From SHVO01 sp050246995 (GTDB taxonomy: Bacteria > Pseudomonadota > Alphaproteobacteria > Rhodospirillales > Rhodospirillaceae): a stretch of DNA of 64,000 nt. The stretch lies in assembly GCA_050246995.1 (NCBI GenBank), contig JBFWVA010000002.1, positions 1 through 64,000 of the forward strand, read 5' to 3'. The position numbers and the translations under genes were made by a program. Positions 27,716 to 37,081 of this stretch are shown piece by piece. Numbering within the stretch: position 1 is the stretch's first letter; each line of letters opens with the position of its first letter. The notes under the pieces are model-generated. The model worked only from the letters and a program-made list of their open reading frames with translations, did no database searches and was not told the DNA's origin.

Positions 27716-28401
27716 GCGACCTCGGTTCGCAGGATGCCGACGATTTGCGCGACGATTGAGACGGCTATTTCCGCCGGCGTTAGGGCGTTGATGTCGAGCC
27801 CTACCGGACCGTGGATGCGGCCGATCTCGGCGTCTGAGAAGCCGGCGTCCCGCAGGCGATCGGTTCGCTTCGCATGCGTTTTTCGGCTACCGAGGGCGCC
27901 GATGTAAAAAGCATCGGATCGCAACGCCGCGATCAAGGCCGGATCGTCCAACTTGGGATCGTGTGTGAGCGTCACGACAGCGGTACGCCGATCGGGCTTC
28001 AGTTCAGCCATGGCTTCATCGGGCCAAGCAACCTTTGCCGCTACTCCTGCCATTTGTTCCGAACGCGCGAAGCCTTCGCGCGGATCAATGACGATGACCT
28101 CGAAACCCGCCAGCGCCGCCATGGGCGCCAAGGTTTTTGCGATATGAACGGCGCCGACAATCATCATACGGAGCGCGGGCGCGTAGACCCTTACAAAGAG
28201 ATCGCCGAGCACAACGCCCGACTGATCGGCCGCGATCCGCGCCCGTATCGCCTCAAGCTCCTGCTCGCTTAGAGACATTTCGCCGGCCATATGCGCGTCA
28301 TCCACGAGCGCGGAAGTTCCCGCGGCGAGGCGCGTGACGAGCGCGCAGGCGCGTTTTTGCGCCCGCCATGCCTGGAGCGTGTGAAGAAGTTGCGCATTCA
28401 T
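27712..28401 (-). CDS. XdhC C-terminal (Rossmann) domain protein
   Basis: 229-aa protein matching the C-terminal half of XdhC/CoxI: the MIVGAVHIAKTLAPMAALAGFEV nucleotide-binding loop and YIGALGSRKTHAKR with RIHGPVGLDI. XdhC binds Mo cofactor and supports its sulfuration and insertion into xanthine dehydrogenases. The ATG at 28401 overlaps the previous stop (ATGA) and is preferred to an in-frame start 20 codons upstream. The preceding gene supplies the N-terminal domain, so XdhC is split into two coupled genes. Confidence 0.88.
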   Translation of the reverse strand: MNAQLLHTLQAWRAQKRACALVTRLAAGTSALVDDAHMAGEMSLSEQELEAIRARIAADQSGVVLGDLFVRVYAPALRMMIVGAVHIAKTLAPMAALAGFEVIVIDPREGFARSEQMAGVAAKVAWPDEAMAELKPDRRTAVVTLTHDPKLDDPALIAALRSDAFYIGALGSRKTHAKRTDRLRDAGFSDAEIGRIHGPVGLDINALTPAEIAVSIVAQIVGILRTEVA

Positions 28402-28733
28402 GGAGTGAGCGGATCCACAAAGACCTGAACGCGGCCGCCGCAGGCCAAGCCGACCTCCCATGCCATCTCGTTGGATACGCCGTATTCTAGAAGCTTCGGT
28501 TGGCCGTTCTCGAGACTTTCGAGAGCGGCCGCGATGACAGCCCCTTCAATGCATCCGCCCGAAACAGAACCCGTGAAATCGCCGCGCGCAGTGATCGCCA
28601 TGTGACTTCCGACTGGGCGCGGGCTCGAACCCCACGTCGCGACAACAGTCGCAAGCGCGACACGCTGACCTTGCGCCATCCAGCGCTCGAGGTCGGCCAG
28701 CGGATCGTCGAAACGCTGTTCATCGCTTGCCAT
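28398..28733 (-). CDS. XdhC N-terminal domain protein
   Basis: 111-aa protein equivalent to the N-terminal XdhC_CoxI domain: VALATVVATWGSSPRPVGSHM and SGGCIEGAV with its conserved Cys, plus GLACGGRVQVFV. First gene of the Mo-cofactor maturation operon and coupled to the C-terminal half by an ATGA overlap. The ATG at 28733 is preferred over a TTG one codon earlier. Confidence 0.88.
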   Translation of the reverse strand: MASDEQRFDDPLADLERWMAQGQRVALATVVATWGSSPRPVGSHMAITARGDFTGSVSGGCIEGAVIAAALESLENGQPKLLEYGVSNEMAWEVGLACGGRVQVFVDPLTP

Positions 28734-28861
28734 CAACGCTCATGCCCTTGCGGAAGTGAGAGGAACCAAATTTTATCCACAGCCCGACGTGATCCTACGT
28801 CAAATTCCGTGCGGCCAGCCGCCACATCTTGCGATGTCACGAGACATACATACAAAATAGG

Positions 28862-28889
28862 GTGACAATTCGCGCAATTTTAGTATAAT
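28862..28889 (+). promoter_or_regulatory. sigma70-type promoter of the phoH-like gene
   Basis: GTGACA (28862-28867) and a consensus TATAAT (28884-28889) with a 16-base spacer in an AT-rich patch. Transcription would start near 28896, just before an in-frame ATG at 28925. Confidence 0.65.
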
Positions 28890-29197
28890 TCCTATAGTAA
28901 TAGGGGACGTTCGCCAGATCGCTCATGCAGACGGCGCGAACTCAAGGTTACAACGCTACCACCGACACGGGGTCCGATCACACCGAGGACGCCGCGCGGT
29001 CTGCCTTCGGCGATCACACCCCTCCAGCATTCCTGAACCCACCGAACGACCGCGGGCCCGATCATCGCCCGCCGCATTTCATTTCCGCATCCCCATATTC
29101 AAGCGAAGGAGGCGCCGAAGACAGACGTGACGACCTCGCGCACGGCATCCGCCGGGCCGGGACGGGTAAGTTCACCATTCAGGAGCAAAAGGTCCAG

Positions 29198-29932
29198 ATG
29201 GGCAAACGGTCAGCTCGTACAAAGAAGCATTTTCACGAGAACAACGACAGTTTCCAACTGCATGCGATCCCCGGGGGTTGGGATCCGATCGAAGAACGTC
29301 GCGACCAGAGTTTCATCCGCCACGTAAAGCCGCACAGCGATGCTCAGCGCACGCTGATGGAGGCAATCGAAAGCAATGCGCTGACCCTGGCAATTGGACC
29401 GGCCGGAACTGGAAAGACCTATCTCGCCATCGCTGCGGCGGTGAAAGCCCTTGAGGAGTCACGTATCGACCGCATCGTGCTATCGCGGCCCGCGATCGAA
29501 GCTGGCGAAGCGCTGGGCTACCTGCCCGGCACCATGGAAGAGAAGATGGCGCCTTACCTGCGCCCTCTCTATGACGCTCTTTCGGACCGTCTTGGCGGCA
29601 AAAGGTTGCGTCAATTCGTTTCCGATGGCACCATTGAGATCGCTCCCATCGCGTATATGCGCGGACGGACACTCAACAACGCCTTCGTCGTGATCGACGA
29701 AGCACAAAACTGTACCTACGGTCAGATCAAGATGCTGCTCACGCGGTTAGGCTGGCACTCGACAATGGTCATAACGGGCGATCCGGATCAAAGCGATCTG
29801 TTGCCCGGCGTGTCCGGTCTCGGGGACATCGCCGAACGCTTGAGCGCCATTTCCGATATCGCCGTGGTTCGCCTTTCAAAGCAGGATGTCGTACGGCATC
29901 CCCTGGTCGCGTGCATGCTCGCCGCGCTTTAG
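29198..29932 (+). CDS. PhoH-family ATPase
   Basis: 244-aa P-loop protein of the PhoH family (RNA-linked ATPases of uncertain role). Walker A is GPAGTGKTYLA, Walker B is NAFVVIDEAQN, and GDPDQSDL forms the sensor region. The start at 29198 (MGKRSARTK) is chosen because family members begin close to this basic stretch. The frame is open back to an ATG at 28925 immediately after the promoter, which would add 91 low-complexity residues. The added part shows no domain and is either an extension or leader RNA. Confidence 0.85.
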   Translation: MGKRSARTKKHFHENNDSFQLHAIPGGWDPIEERRDQSFIRHVKPHSDAQRTLMEAIESNALTLAIGPAGTGKTYLAIAAAVKALEESRIDRIVLSRPAIEAGEALGYLPGTMEEKMAPYLRPLYDALSDRLGGKRLRQFVSDGTIEIAPIAYMRGRTLNNAFVVIDEAQNCTYGQIKMLLTRLGWHSTMVITGDPDQSDLLPGVSGLGDIAERLSAISDIAVVRLSKQDVVRHPLVACMLAAL

Positions 29933-29940
29933 AAACACAA

Positions 29941-29968
29941 ACCGCCCTCAATGGAAATTGAGGGCGGT
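29941..29968. terminator. 12-bp hairpin after phoH
   Basis: ACCGCCCTCAAT-GGAA-ATTGAGGGCGGT, a perfect 12-base stem eight bases after the phoH stop. The T-rich flank is on the minus-strand side, so it may serve as a stabilising hairpin on the plus transcript ahead of the stronger terminator that follows. Confidence 0.6.
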
Positions 29969-29992
29969 TCCGAGGTGCGTCCCTGAAACTTG

Positions 29993-30025
29993 GGGCGGTG
30001 CGTAAAAGCACCGCCCATTTTTTTT
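29993..30025 (+). terminator. strong rho-independent terminator downstream of phoH
   Basis: GGGCGGTGC-GTAAAA-GCACCGCCC stem followed by A and eight T residues. Confidence 0.92.
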
Positions 30026-30052
30026 GTGCACCGTTCGGAAGGAAGCTCACCA

Positions 30053-30082
30053 TAAAAGCCCCCGCCGGCCAAGACCGGCGGG
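30053..30082 (-). terminator. terminator of the ubiX/TIGR02444 unit
   Basis: On the minus strand CCCGCCGG pairs with CCGGCGGG, followed by GGCTTTTATG, about 100 bases after the TIGR02444 stop. Confidence 0.65.
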
Positions 30083-30180
30083 CATGAATTTTGTGGGTCG
30101 CTTGTGGGATTTTCTCTTTGACCCAAGATGTCGTGGTTACGGCGAAATATCGGCCCCAAGTGTGGACAAGCCGTTTTAGC

Positions 30181-30738
30181 CTACGCCCCGAAAATGGCCG
30201 TCAAAATCCGCATGACGTGGGTTTGGGCCAAGGGATCGAGCTTGATTCCCGACGCGGCGAAATAGACCGTGAGGTTATTATGAGCATCGTCTTTTTGCTC
30301 GGCTGGGGAGCGGGTCACACCCTGATCGTCGCCCGTTGTGACCAAAGCATAGAGCGCGAGGGTTTGCAGGTGTTCGAGATCGAGTTCGCACTGCTTGATC
30401 CGGTTGCGTAAAGCTTCGGCCGCCTGCAGCTCAACACCGGCGAACGAGCCGGTTTCCAGCACGTGCTTGAGGTTCTGGCGTGTGGTGCGCATAGGTTCGA
30501 TCAGATTGCGCTGCCAGTCGCGGGAAATTTTGAGCGCCGTGCCCAGATAGGTTGCGAGGTTCGTGGTGCCGGCGCCGCGAAACGAAAGCCAGATACAAAA
30601 GAGCACGATGTTGACGTCCGCGTTCAGCCGGTTCTGCAACGCGAGACAGGCCTTCTCGACCCCATCGCGCTTATAGGCCCACGTTACGAAATCCCAGAGC
30701 GGGTTGGCCTTAACAGCCTCATCAACAACTGGGGTCAT
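30181..30738 (-). CDS. TIGR02444 (DUF2390) family protein
   Basis: 185-aa protein recognised by the family opening NPLWDFVTWAYKRDGVEKACL and LQNRLNADVNIVLFCIWLS. It is predicted mostly alpha-helical with no catalytic motif. The start overlaps the ubiX stop by four bases, so the two are co-translated. Function unknown; a link to quinone metabolism would be inference from ubiX only. Confidence 0.8.
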   Translation of the reverse strand: MTPVVDEAVKANPLWDFVTWAYKRDGVEKACLALQNRLNADVNIVLFCIWLSFRGAGTTNLATYLGTALKISRDWQRNLIEPMRTTRQNLKHVLETGSFAGVELQAAEALRNRIKQCELDLEHLQTLALYALVTTGDDQGVTRSPAEQKDDAHNNLTVYFAASGIKLDPLAQTHVMRILTAIFGA

Positions 30739-31376
30739 TTCGTGGTCTTACGTTTCCGGCCACGCCCCGCCGGTACGTCGTCCGCCGGTTCGCGCCAGCG
30801 CCTGACCAGGCCAGCTTCGATATTAAAGAGGTCCAAAGTTCGCCCAACGGTGTGATCGATTATGTCTTGGATCGTTTCCGGGCGCGCGTAGAGCCCCGGC
30901 AACGGCGGCGCTACAATGGCGCCGATCTCGGAGAGCTGCGTCAGCATCCGCAAATGCCCCGTGTGCAGCGGGCTTTCCCTGACCATGACGACAAGCCGCC
31001 GGCGCTCCTTCAGAACGACATCGGCGGCACGCGCCATCAGCGTCGAAGTCACGCCGCATGCGATCTCAGAGGCGGTCCGGATCGAGCAGGGAGCGATGAC
31101 CATGCCCGTCGTCTTGAAAGACCCTGAAGAGATTGCCGCACCGAGATCGCTATTCTGGTGAACCATGTGTGCGAGCGCCTTGACCTCGGCGACTTTGTAG
31201 TCGGTCTCGTGGGCCAATGTGACTTCGGCGGACTTTGACATGACAAGATGGACCTCGAGGCCCGTCTCGCGCAGAACTTCGAGCATCCGTACGCCGTACA
31301 CGATACCGGAAGCGCCGCTGAGGCCCACAATAAGGCGGTCCGGCGCACGGCCGGCGGTCTTCTTCTGTTGGCTCAT
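30735..31376 (-). CDS. ubiX: flavin prenyltransferase UbiX
   Basis: 213-aa UbiX/Pad1 protein that makes prenylated FMN, the cofactor of UbiD decarboxylases in ubiquinone synthesis. Family blocks: LIVGLSGASGIVYGVRMLEVL (FMN site), MVIAPCSIRTASEIACG, and VVMVRESPLHTGHLRML with the GLYARPETIQDIIDHTVGR end. A short basic C-terminal tail (GRKRKTTK) is not part of the core. No ubiD is in the window. Confidence 0.95.
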   Translation of the reverse strand: MSQQKKTAGRAPDRLIVGLSGASGIVYGVRMLEVLRETGLEVHLVMSKSAEVTLAHETDYKVAEVKALAHMVHQNSDLGAAISSGSFKTTGMVIAPCSIRTASEIACGVTSTLMARAADVVLKERRRLVVMVRESPLHTGHLRMLTQLSEIGAIVAPPLPGLYARPETIQDIIDHTVGRTLDLFNIEAGLVRRWREPADDVPAGRGRKRKTTK

Positions 31377-31533
31377 GATCGCGGCGATTCCGATGCTCCC
31401 AGGGGCCGAACATTAGAATATTTCCTGTGGAATGTCTGCAAATCGCACGCCTTCCAAAACCCGCTTCTGGCGCGCCCGGGCGAATCTTCCTAAGACAGAA
31501 GAATATGCATGCGCTTCGTTCAGGGAGGCTCCG

Positions 31534-32235
31534 ATGAGCGGCAAGGACATCACAATCAACGGCAAGGACGGGAGCTTCACCGGCTATCTCGCCGCCCCAG
31601 CCGCTGGCAAGGGCCCGGGCGTGGTGGTGATTCAGGAGATCTTCGGGGTCAACCCGTGGGTCCGCTCCGTCGCGGATTGGTACGCTTCCCAAGGGTTTAT
31701 AGCGCTGGCGCCGGACATCTTCTGGCGCATGAAGCCTGGGGTGCAACTCGATCCGACCATCGAAGCGCAGCTTCAAGAAGGCTTCGGTTACTATCAGAGA
31801 TTCGACGTCGATAAAGGGGTCGAAGACATTCAAGCGACGATCGACACGCTGCGCCGGACACCCGGCTGTACCGGAAAAGTCGGCAACCTCGGCTTCTGTC
31901 TGGGAGGATTGCTATCGTACCTGACGGCGGCGCGCACTGACACGGACGCCTGCGCGAGCTATTACGGGGGCGGCATCAACACCAAGCTCGCGGAAGTCAA
32001 AAATATCAAGGTACCGACAATCTTGCATTTGGCCGGCAGCGATTCCTACATTCCGCCGGATGCCGTCGATGCCATTAAGGCGGCGGTAAAAGACACGTCC
32101 AATATCACCGTATATGTCTATCCTGGCATGCCGCACGCCTTCTGCCGCGCCAACGATCCGAACCACTACGACGCCAATGCCAGCGCGTTGGCGCACGGGC
32201 GTAGCGTCGAACTTTTCAGGAGCGCGCTCGCCTAG
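31534..32235 (+). CDS. dienelactone hydrolase family protein
   Basis: 233-aa alpha/beta hydrolase. The Cys-Asp-His triad of dienelactone hydrolase is visible: Cys in GFCLGGLLS, Asp in AGSDSYIPPD and His in MPHAFCR. AGGGAGG lies six bases before the ATG. Carboxymethylenebutenolidase is the archetype, but many members have other ester or lactone substrates and no chlorocatechol genes are nearby. It precedes the antiporter gene by 25 bases. Confidence 0.9.
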   Translation: MSGKDITINGKDGSFTGYLAAPAAGKGPGVVVIQEIFGVNPWVRSVADWYASQGFIALAPDIFWRMKPGVQLDPTIEAQLQEGFGYYQRFDVDKGVEDIQATIDTLRRTPGCTGKVGNLGFCLGGLLSYLTAARTDTDACASYYGGGINTKLAEVKNIKVPTILHLAGSDSYIPPDAVDAIKAAVKDTSNITVYVYPGMPHAFCRANDPNHYDANASALAHGRSVELFRSALA

Positions 32236-32260
32236 GCGCGCCAGGGGACCATCTACCGGC

Positions 32261-34078
32261 ATGGAAAGCATCGATACCGCAAATACGCTTCTGCTCTTCG
32301 GGTCGGTGCTTGTCGTCCTTGGGATCCTGTCGAGCCTTGTCGCTCAGCGCTTCGGGGCCCCGCTCTTATTGATATTCCTTGTCATCGGAATGTTCGCCGG
32401 CGAGGACGGCCCGGGCGGCATTTCATTCAGCGATTATCGTCTCACCTATATCATCGGCTCGTTGTCCCTCGCCGTTATCCTGTTCGACGGGGGCCTTCGG
32501 ACAAAAATCGGACACCTCAAGGGCGCTGTGCGGCCCGCCCTGCTGCTCGCGACGTTCGGCGTCGTCATCACCGCGGCGCTAACAGGTGTGATCGCGGCTG
32601 AAGTCCTGAATATCCCACTCATTCACGGCTTGCTCCTCGGAACCGTGATTGCGTCCACGGACGCTGCGGCGGTGTTTTTTCTGATCCATGCGGGCGGCCT
32701 CCAGATCCGCCAGAGGATCGGAGCGACAATTGAAATGGAATCGGCCACGAACGATCCAGTGGCCGTGTTCCTGACGATCGTGCTCGTTCAAATCATCTCG
32801 CTCCAGCAGCAGGGCCTGGATATCCAGCCGATTGGACTTATTGGGACCCTTATTGGCCACGCCTTTATCGGCGCGGCGATGGGTCTCATTGGTGGATTTG
32901 CGGCATCAATCGCCCTGAACCGGATCAACCTCCCCGGCGGGCTCCATCCTCTGCTGGTGATCGCGGCGGCGGTCCTCATCTATTCGCTCACGTCCGTCTT
33001 ATCCGGCAGCGGCTTTCTCGCGGTTTACCTCGCGGGCCTCGTGCTGGGAAACCGGCCGTTACGCGCTTCAGCCAGCATTGTGACGGTGAACGACGCAGCG
33101 ACCTGGCTCAGCCAAATCGTCATGTTCCTTGTGCTCGGCCTTCTCATAACGCCGACGCGCCTGCTGACCTATGTCCTTCCAGCCGCGCTCGTCGGCGTCT
33201 TCCTTTTGTTTGTCGCGCGCCCGGTTGCTGTCTGGCTTTGCCTCATCGCTTCGGGATTCTCGAAGCGCGAAAAGCTTTTTGCCTCGTGGGTAGGCTTGCG
33301 CGGGGCGGTCAGCATTTTCCTCGCGGCGATCCCGACCTTGTCGGGCATCGAGCATGCGGACCTTTATTTCAACGTTGCATTCGTGATCGTGTTCATCTCG
33401 CTGCTTTCGCAAGGTTGGACGCTGACGTGGACCGCCCGCAAACTCGGCCTCGCGCTGCCCCGCACGACCGCATCGGTCCACCGCTCGGAACTCGATCTTC
33501 CCGGCCAGTTGGCCCTGGAAATGGTTGGATATCCGGTCTCGGCGCAAAGCGCGGTGATGAATGGCGCGGTGGTGCCGAAATGGGCCCGCACCGCTTTTGT
33601 GATCAGGAATCAGAACATTCTCATGGCGGGCGATGCCGGCGCCCTCAAAGCAAACGACTACGCCTATTTCCTGGCGCCGCCCGACCGCGTCGGCCGTCTT
33701 GACCAGTTGTTCACCGCGCACGCGGAGCTTCTATCGGCCAACGAGCCCTTCTTCGGCGAGTTCGCCTTCACCGGAGACATCCTGCTCAAGGATGTCGCGG
33801 CTTTTTACGGCCTGTCCGTCGATCCGGAGATTGCCGATCTCAGCATCGCCGATTTCTTTTCCCTGCGATTTGAAGGTAAGCCTGACGTAGGGGATCACTT
33901 GCATCTCGGGACCGCCGAAATCGTCGCGCGCGAAATCGACGACGATCGGGTCATTCGCGCCGGCCTGCAGCTCGACGTCCTGACCAACAACAGCGAGCGA
34001 GATCTATCACCGTCTGGCCTGGGCGATGTAATCGTCAAAACGCTTTCGGCCCGCCGCAAGGCGAAACCCGCGCCTTAG
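32261..34078 (+). CDS. K+/H+ antiporter, NhaP2 (CvrA) type
   Basis: 605-aa CPA1 transporter. It has about 12 membrane segments (1-390, including the SVLSGSGFLAVYLAGLVLGN and LRGAVSIFLA blocks), a TrkA-C-like domain (PVSAQSAVMNGAVVP) and a C-terminal CorC/HlyC-type domain (IVAREIDDDRVIRAGLQLD), the NhaP2 architecture. The likely role is K+ extrusion and osmotic/pH balance. The start at 32261 follows AGGGGACC. Its last four bases overlap the end of the convergent flavin reductase gene. Confidence 0.9.
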   Translation: MESIDTANTLLLFGSVLVVLGILSSLVAQRFGAPLLLIFLVIGMFAGEDGPGGISFSDYRLTYIIGSLSLAVILFDGGLRTKIGHLKGAVRPALLLATFGVVITAALTGVIAAEVLNIPLIHGLLLGTVIASTDAAAVFFLIHAGGLQIRQRIGATIEMESATNDPVAVFLTIVLVQIISLQQQGLDIQPIGLIGTLIGHAFIGAAMGLIGGFAASIALNRINLPGGLHPLLVIAAAVLIYSLTSVLSGSGFLAVYLAGLVLGNRPLRASASIVTVNDAATWLSQIVMFLVLGLLITPTRLLTYVLPAALVGVFLLFVARPVAVWLCLIASGFSKREKLFASWVGLRGAVSIFLAAIPTLSGIEHADLYFNVAFVIVFISLLSQGWTLTWTARKLGLALPRTTASVHRSELDLPGQLALEMVGYPVSAQSAVMNGAVVPKWARTAFVIRNQNILMAGDAGALKANDYAYFLAPPDRVGRLDQLFTAHAELLSANEPFFGEFAFTGDILLKDVAAFYGLSVDPEIADLSIADFFSLRFEGKPDVGDHLHLGTAEIVAREIDDDRVIRAGLQLDVLTNNSERDLSPSGLGDVIVKTLSARRKAKPAP

Positions 34079-34608
34079 CCCAGGGGCCGTAAAGCGCCCC
34101 GATGAAACACCAGCGGGCTTTTACCGATATTGAATAGACGCCGCACGCGGCCCACGATGATGTCGTGGTCGCCGCCGGGATAGCGGGCCTCGACCACGCA
34201 CTCGAAATAAGCGGACGCGCCGGCGATCAATGGCACTCCATCGAGCCCCTCATCCGTGGCAACACCTTCGAATTTTGGAATGCCGACGCGGGCAAAGCGT
34301 TCGGCCACGTCCTTCTGGTCCGCCGACAGCACATTCACGGCAAAAGGCGTCCGGGCCTGAAAGCAAGCGAAGCTTCCTCCGTCTCGGCCCAGGCTCCACA
34401 AGATGAGCGGGGGATCCAACGATAGCGAATTGAAGGACGTCACGGTAATACCGAAGCGCTCTCCGCTCGGCGATAAACCTGTCATCACCGTGACCCCAGT
34501 CGCGAATTGACCGAGTGCATTACGGAAGTTCCGGTAAGTATCCGCGCCATCGCGTGGATCCTCTCCGGCGTGTCCTTCAATTCTGAGCGGGGTTATAGGC
34601 TCGTTCAA
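34075..34608 (-). CDS. flavin reductase family (FMN-binding) protein
   Basis: 177-aa flavin reductase-like protein: QFATGVTVMTGL, GITVTSFNSLSLDPPLILWSL and the GDHDIIVGRV end. Such proteins supply reduced FMN to two-component monooxygenases. It is co-translated with the upstream permease (overlap at 34605-34608). No oxygenase partner is in the window. Confidence 0.9.
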   Translation of the reverse strand: MNEPITPLRIEGHAGEDPRDGADTYRNFRNALGQFATGVTVMTGLSPSGERFGITVTSFNSLSLDPPLILWSLGRDGGSFACFQARTPFAVNVLSADQKDVAERFARVGIPKFEGVATDEGLDGVPLIAGASAYFECVVEARYPGGDHDIIVGRVRRLFNIGKSPLVFHRGALRPLG

Positions 34609-36356
34609 CGGCGCTCATCGAGCCCATGCGCGATAGCCTCATTCGGGCTCGGCAACGGGGAATCGTCCACACAATCGAGACCTTGGGCGAGGCGCGAGTT
34701 CCGATATCCATAGAACATATACAGCAGCACGCCGATCACGAAATAAGTACTAAGAATATAGGCCGGAATACGGTCATCATTCATGGCCTTGGTTACGATG
34801 TCTTCCACCAGCGGCGTGATCATGATGAAGGCGAAGAGAATGCCGAACATGGGCGCGGGGCCCATCCACACCTTCTCCTGACGCGTTCCCCATACCGACG
34901 CCAACCAGATCGCCGCGATGATAATCAGGCCGACGGCGCCGTAATTAGTCCACTGGGACTGCATAAGGAAGCGGAAGATCGCCAGGCCCACAAAGGCCAT
35001 CAGGATCGAAAGCAACACCATGACCGGCTTTGTAACGAAGCCTCCGCCGAACGGCACGCGGAACGGACGCGGCAGTTCCGGTCGGCTCGTGCGCAGCGAC
35101 ATCACCGCGAGACAGACGATCCCGAAAGCGGTCGCCGTTCCCAGACTGACAAGATCGCCCAGAATTGTGATCGGCAACAACGAGGCCGCAATGGCGATCA
35201 GTACGCCGAGGATCATGGTGCCGATATAAGGCGTGCGAAACTTAGGATGCACCTTGCAGAAAGCACGCGGCAGGAGGCCGTCGCGGGCCATGGCGAAAAA
35301 GACGCGCGATTGGCCGTAAGTCAGGATCAGCATCACCGACGACAGGCCGGCGATGGCGCCGATTTTGATCAGGAACGAGAACGCCGGCATACCCATGCGA
35401 TCCACGGCAAGCGCGATCGGCTCGGGGACGCCAAGCTCCTTATAGGAAACCACGCCCGTCAGAACCGCCGCGACGATGATATAAATGGTCGTACAGACAA
35501 GCAGCGATCCCAAGATGCCGATCGGTACGTCACGTTGCGGATTGCGCGCTTCGGCGGCAGCTGTCGAAACCGCCTCGAAACCCACGTAGGCGAAGAAGAT
35601 CACCGAGGCCGCGCGAAACACACCCTGAAGCCCATAAGTAAAACCCCCTTCGTTCGGGGGAATGAAGGGGGTCCAGTTGCTGGTATTGATGAAGCCGAAG
35701 CCCAGGGCGATGAACGCCACGAGCACGCCGACTTTAATAAAGACGATGACGTTATTGACGTTCGCCGATTCCGAAACGCCGATGACCAGCAGCACCGTGA
35801 CCGCAAGGATGCCTGTCGTCGCGAGAAGATTGAAGTTGCCGGTCACGTCGAAAGACAGATGGCCCGCTGAACCCGCCACCGACTGAACCATCGAACTTGT
35901 GAATTCCGGCGGAATCACCATCCCAAAATCCTTCAGGAAACTGGTGACATACCCGGACCACCCCACCGCAACCGTCGCGGCCGCGACGCCGTACTCCAGA
36001 ACGAGGAGCCAGCCCATGATCCAGGCGAACACCTCACCCATGGTGGCGTAGGAATAAGTATAAGCGGATCCGGCGACCGGCATCGTCGAGGCAAGCTCGG
36101 CGTAAGAGAGCGCTGCGAAACCGCAGGCCGTGCCGGCAACGATGAAGGACAGCATCACCCCCGGCCCTGCAAAGTTTGCCGCCGCGTTCCCGGTCATCAC
36201 GTAAATACCCGCGCCGATGGTGCAACCGATGCCCAGCAAGATGAGGTGAAAGGCGCCGAGGGTTCGTTTGAGATGGTGGTTGGCAGCCTCGCGCTGCACC
36301 TGGTCGACCGATTTCCGGATGAAGAGTCTTCCGCCGCGCGGCGCTGCCACTGACAT
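34605..36356 (-). CDS. APC-family cationic amino acid permease
   Basis: 583-aa transporter with 12-14 hydrophobic segments and the APC signature GIGCTIGAGIYVMTGNAA, then SYAELASTMPVAGSAYTYSYA. Length and C-terminal extra segments fit the CAT/YfnA subgroup for arginine/lysine or broad amino acids. First gene of a two-gene unit with the flavin reductase. Substrate not determinable by eye. Confidence 0.9.
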   Translation of the reverse strand: MSVAAPRGGRLFIRKSVDQVQREAANHHLKRTLGAFHLILLGIGCTIGAGIYVMTGNAAANFAGPGVMLSFIVAGTACGFAALSYAELASTMPVAGSAYTYSYATMGEVFAWIMGWLLVLEYGVAAATVAVGWSGYVTSFLKDFGMVIPPEFTSSMVQSVAGSAGHLSFDVTGNFNLLATTGILAVTVLLVIGVSESANVNNVIVFIKVGVLVAFIALGFGFINTSNWTPFIPPNEGGFTYGLQGVFRAASVIFFAYVGFEAVSTAAAEARNPQRDVPIGILGSLLVCTTIYIIVAAVLTGVVSYKELGVPEPIALAVDRMGMPAFSFLIKIGAIAGLSSVMLILTYGQSRVFFAMARDGLLPRAFCKVHPKFRTPYIGTMILGVLIAIAASLLPITILGDLVSLGTATAFGIVCLAVMSLRTSRPELPRPFRVPFGGGFVTKPVMVLLSILMAFVGLAIFRFLMQSQWTNYGAVGLIIIAAIWLASVWGTRQEKVWMGPAPMFGILFAFIMITPLVEDIVTKAMNDDRIPAYILSTYFVIGVLLYMFYGYRNSRLAQGLDCVDDSPLPSPNEAIAHGLDERR

Positions 36357-36664
36357 TTTTTCCCCGCTGTGTTCGGCCGGTGATGGCCGCGTCCGTTTTT
36401 CAAACGTTAACGATAGCTTACTTGGCCCGCAACGGCCCCGCGTGGGACCAAACGACCCGGCAGACCTTTCCTAGCAATTCCGTCAACGCGGCACGTTCGT
36501 TCGCTTGAACGTGTTAACCCCCATGAACGCGATCTTAAAATACAGCATAAGTCACTGATTACGAACATTATTATTAAGGCGAATTTCCTGGCACGCTTAT
36601 TGCTGAAATAGGCGCGTGAGGCCGCGGGTAGCGTGGCCATCCGAGGCTATGGGGAAGAGTACTT
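36357..36664. other. 308-base intergenic region between divergent genes
   Basis: Separates the permease (minus) from the 138-aa protein (plus). AT-rich around 36530-36600 with TATTAT-like and TAAAAT-like hexamers, but no pair with correct -35 spacing could be called. No reading frame with a good ribosome site and no clear hairpin was seen. Confidence 0.5.
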
Positions 36665-37081
36665 ATGTCCGTCATTGACTTCATTGCTGTGCGCCGGCGC
36701 CAGAGCGACACGAGATCCGAAGCAACGCCCGCCACCAGCGACAAGACCCGTGCAACGCCGGCGGCGCTTACCGCCAGCCAGTTCACGCGCCACATCGCCC
36801 ACATTATCGAGGATGAGATGCGCCGCTCCCTGAAGCGCCACGTCGAAGTGATCGATCCCCGGGAAATGATCGACCTCGCCAAGCTCGTCGCCGAGCTGAA
36901 GGCCAAATACATCGGTACGACCCTCGCGATCGCGTCGAACCGCCAACCCATTACAGATTCCGAGCTCGAGCAGCTGCGCAGCTATCGCGTCAAAATTCAG
37001 GAGCTCGAAGCCGCCCACAACGAACTGAACGAAGCCATTGCCTCCCAGCTCGTCGAGGTGCGCGGCGTGGTGAAGGAATAA
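36665..37081 (+). CDS. hypothetical protein, coiled-coil C-terminus
   Basis: 138-aa soluble protein, not recognised. It has an N-terminal basic, Ser/Thr/Ala-rich stretch (about 1-40), a helical middle (FTRHIAHIIEDEMRRSLKRH) and a C-terminal heptad-like region (about 100-130, LEQLRSYRVKIQELEAAHNE) suggesting oligomerisation. Monocistronic by position. Confidence 0.7.
   Translation: MSVIDFIAVRRRQSDTRSEATPATSDKTRATPAALTASQFTRHIAHIIEDEMRRSLKRHVEVIDPREMIDLAKLVAELKAKYIGTTLAIASNRQPITDSELEQLRSYRVKIQELEAAHNELNEAIASQLVEVRGVVKE

Noticed and set aside
34626..35870. 414-aa open frame antisense to the amino acid permease
   Set aside because: Composition (His/Arg/Asp/Gln-rich) is that of a mirror frame of membrane codons; the permease frame has clear family motifs.
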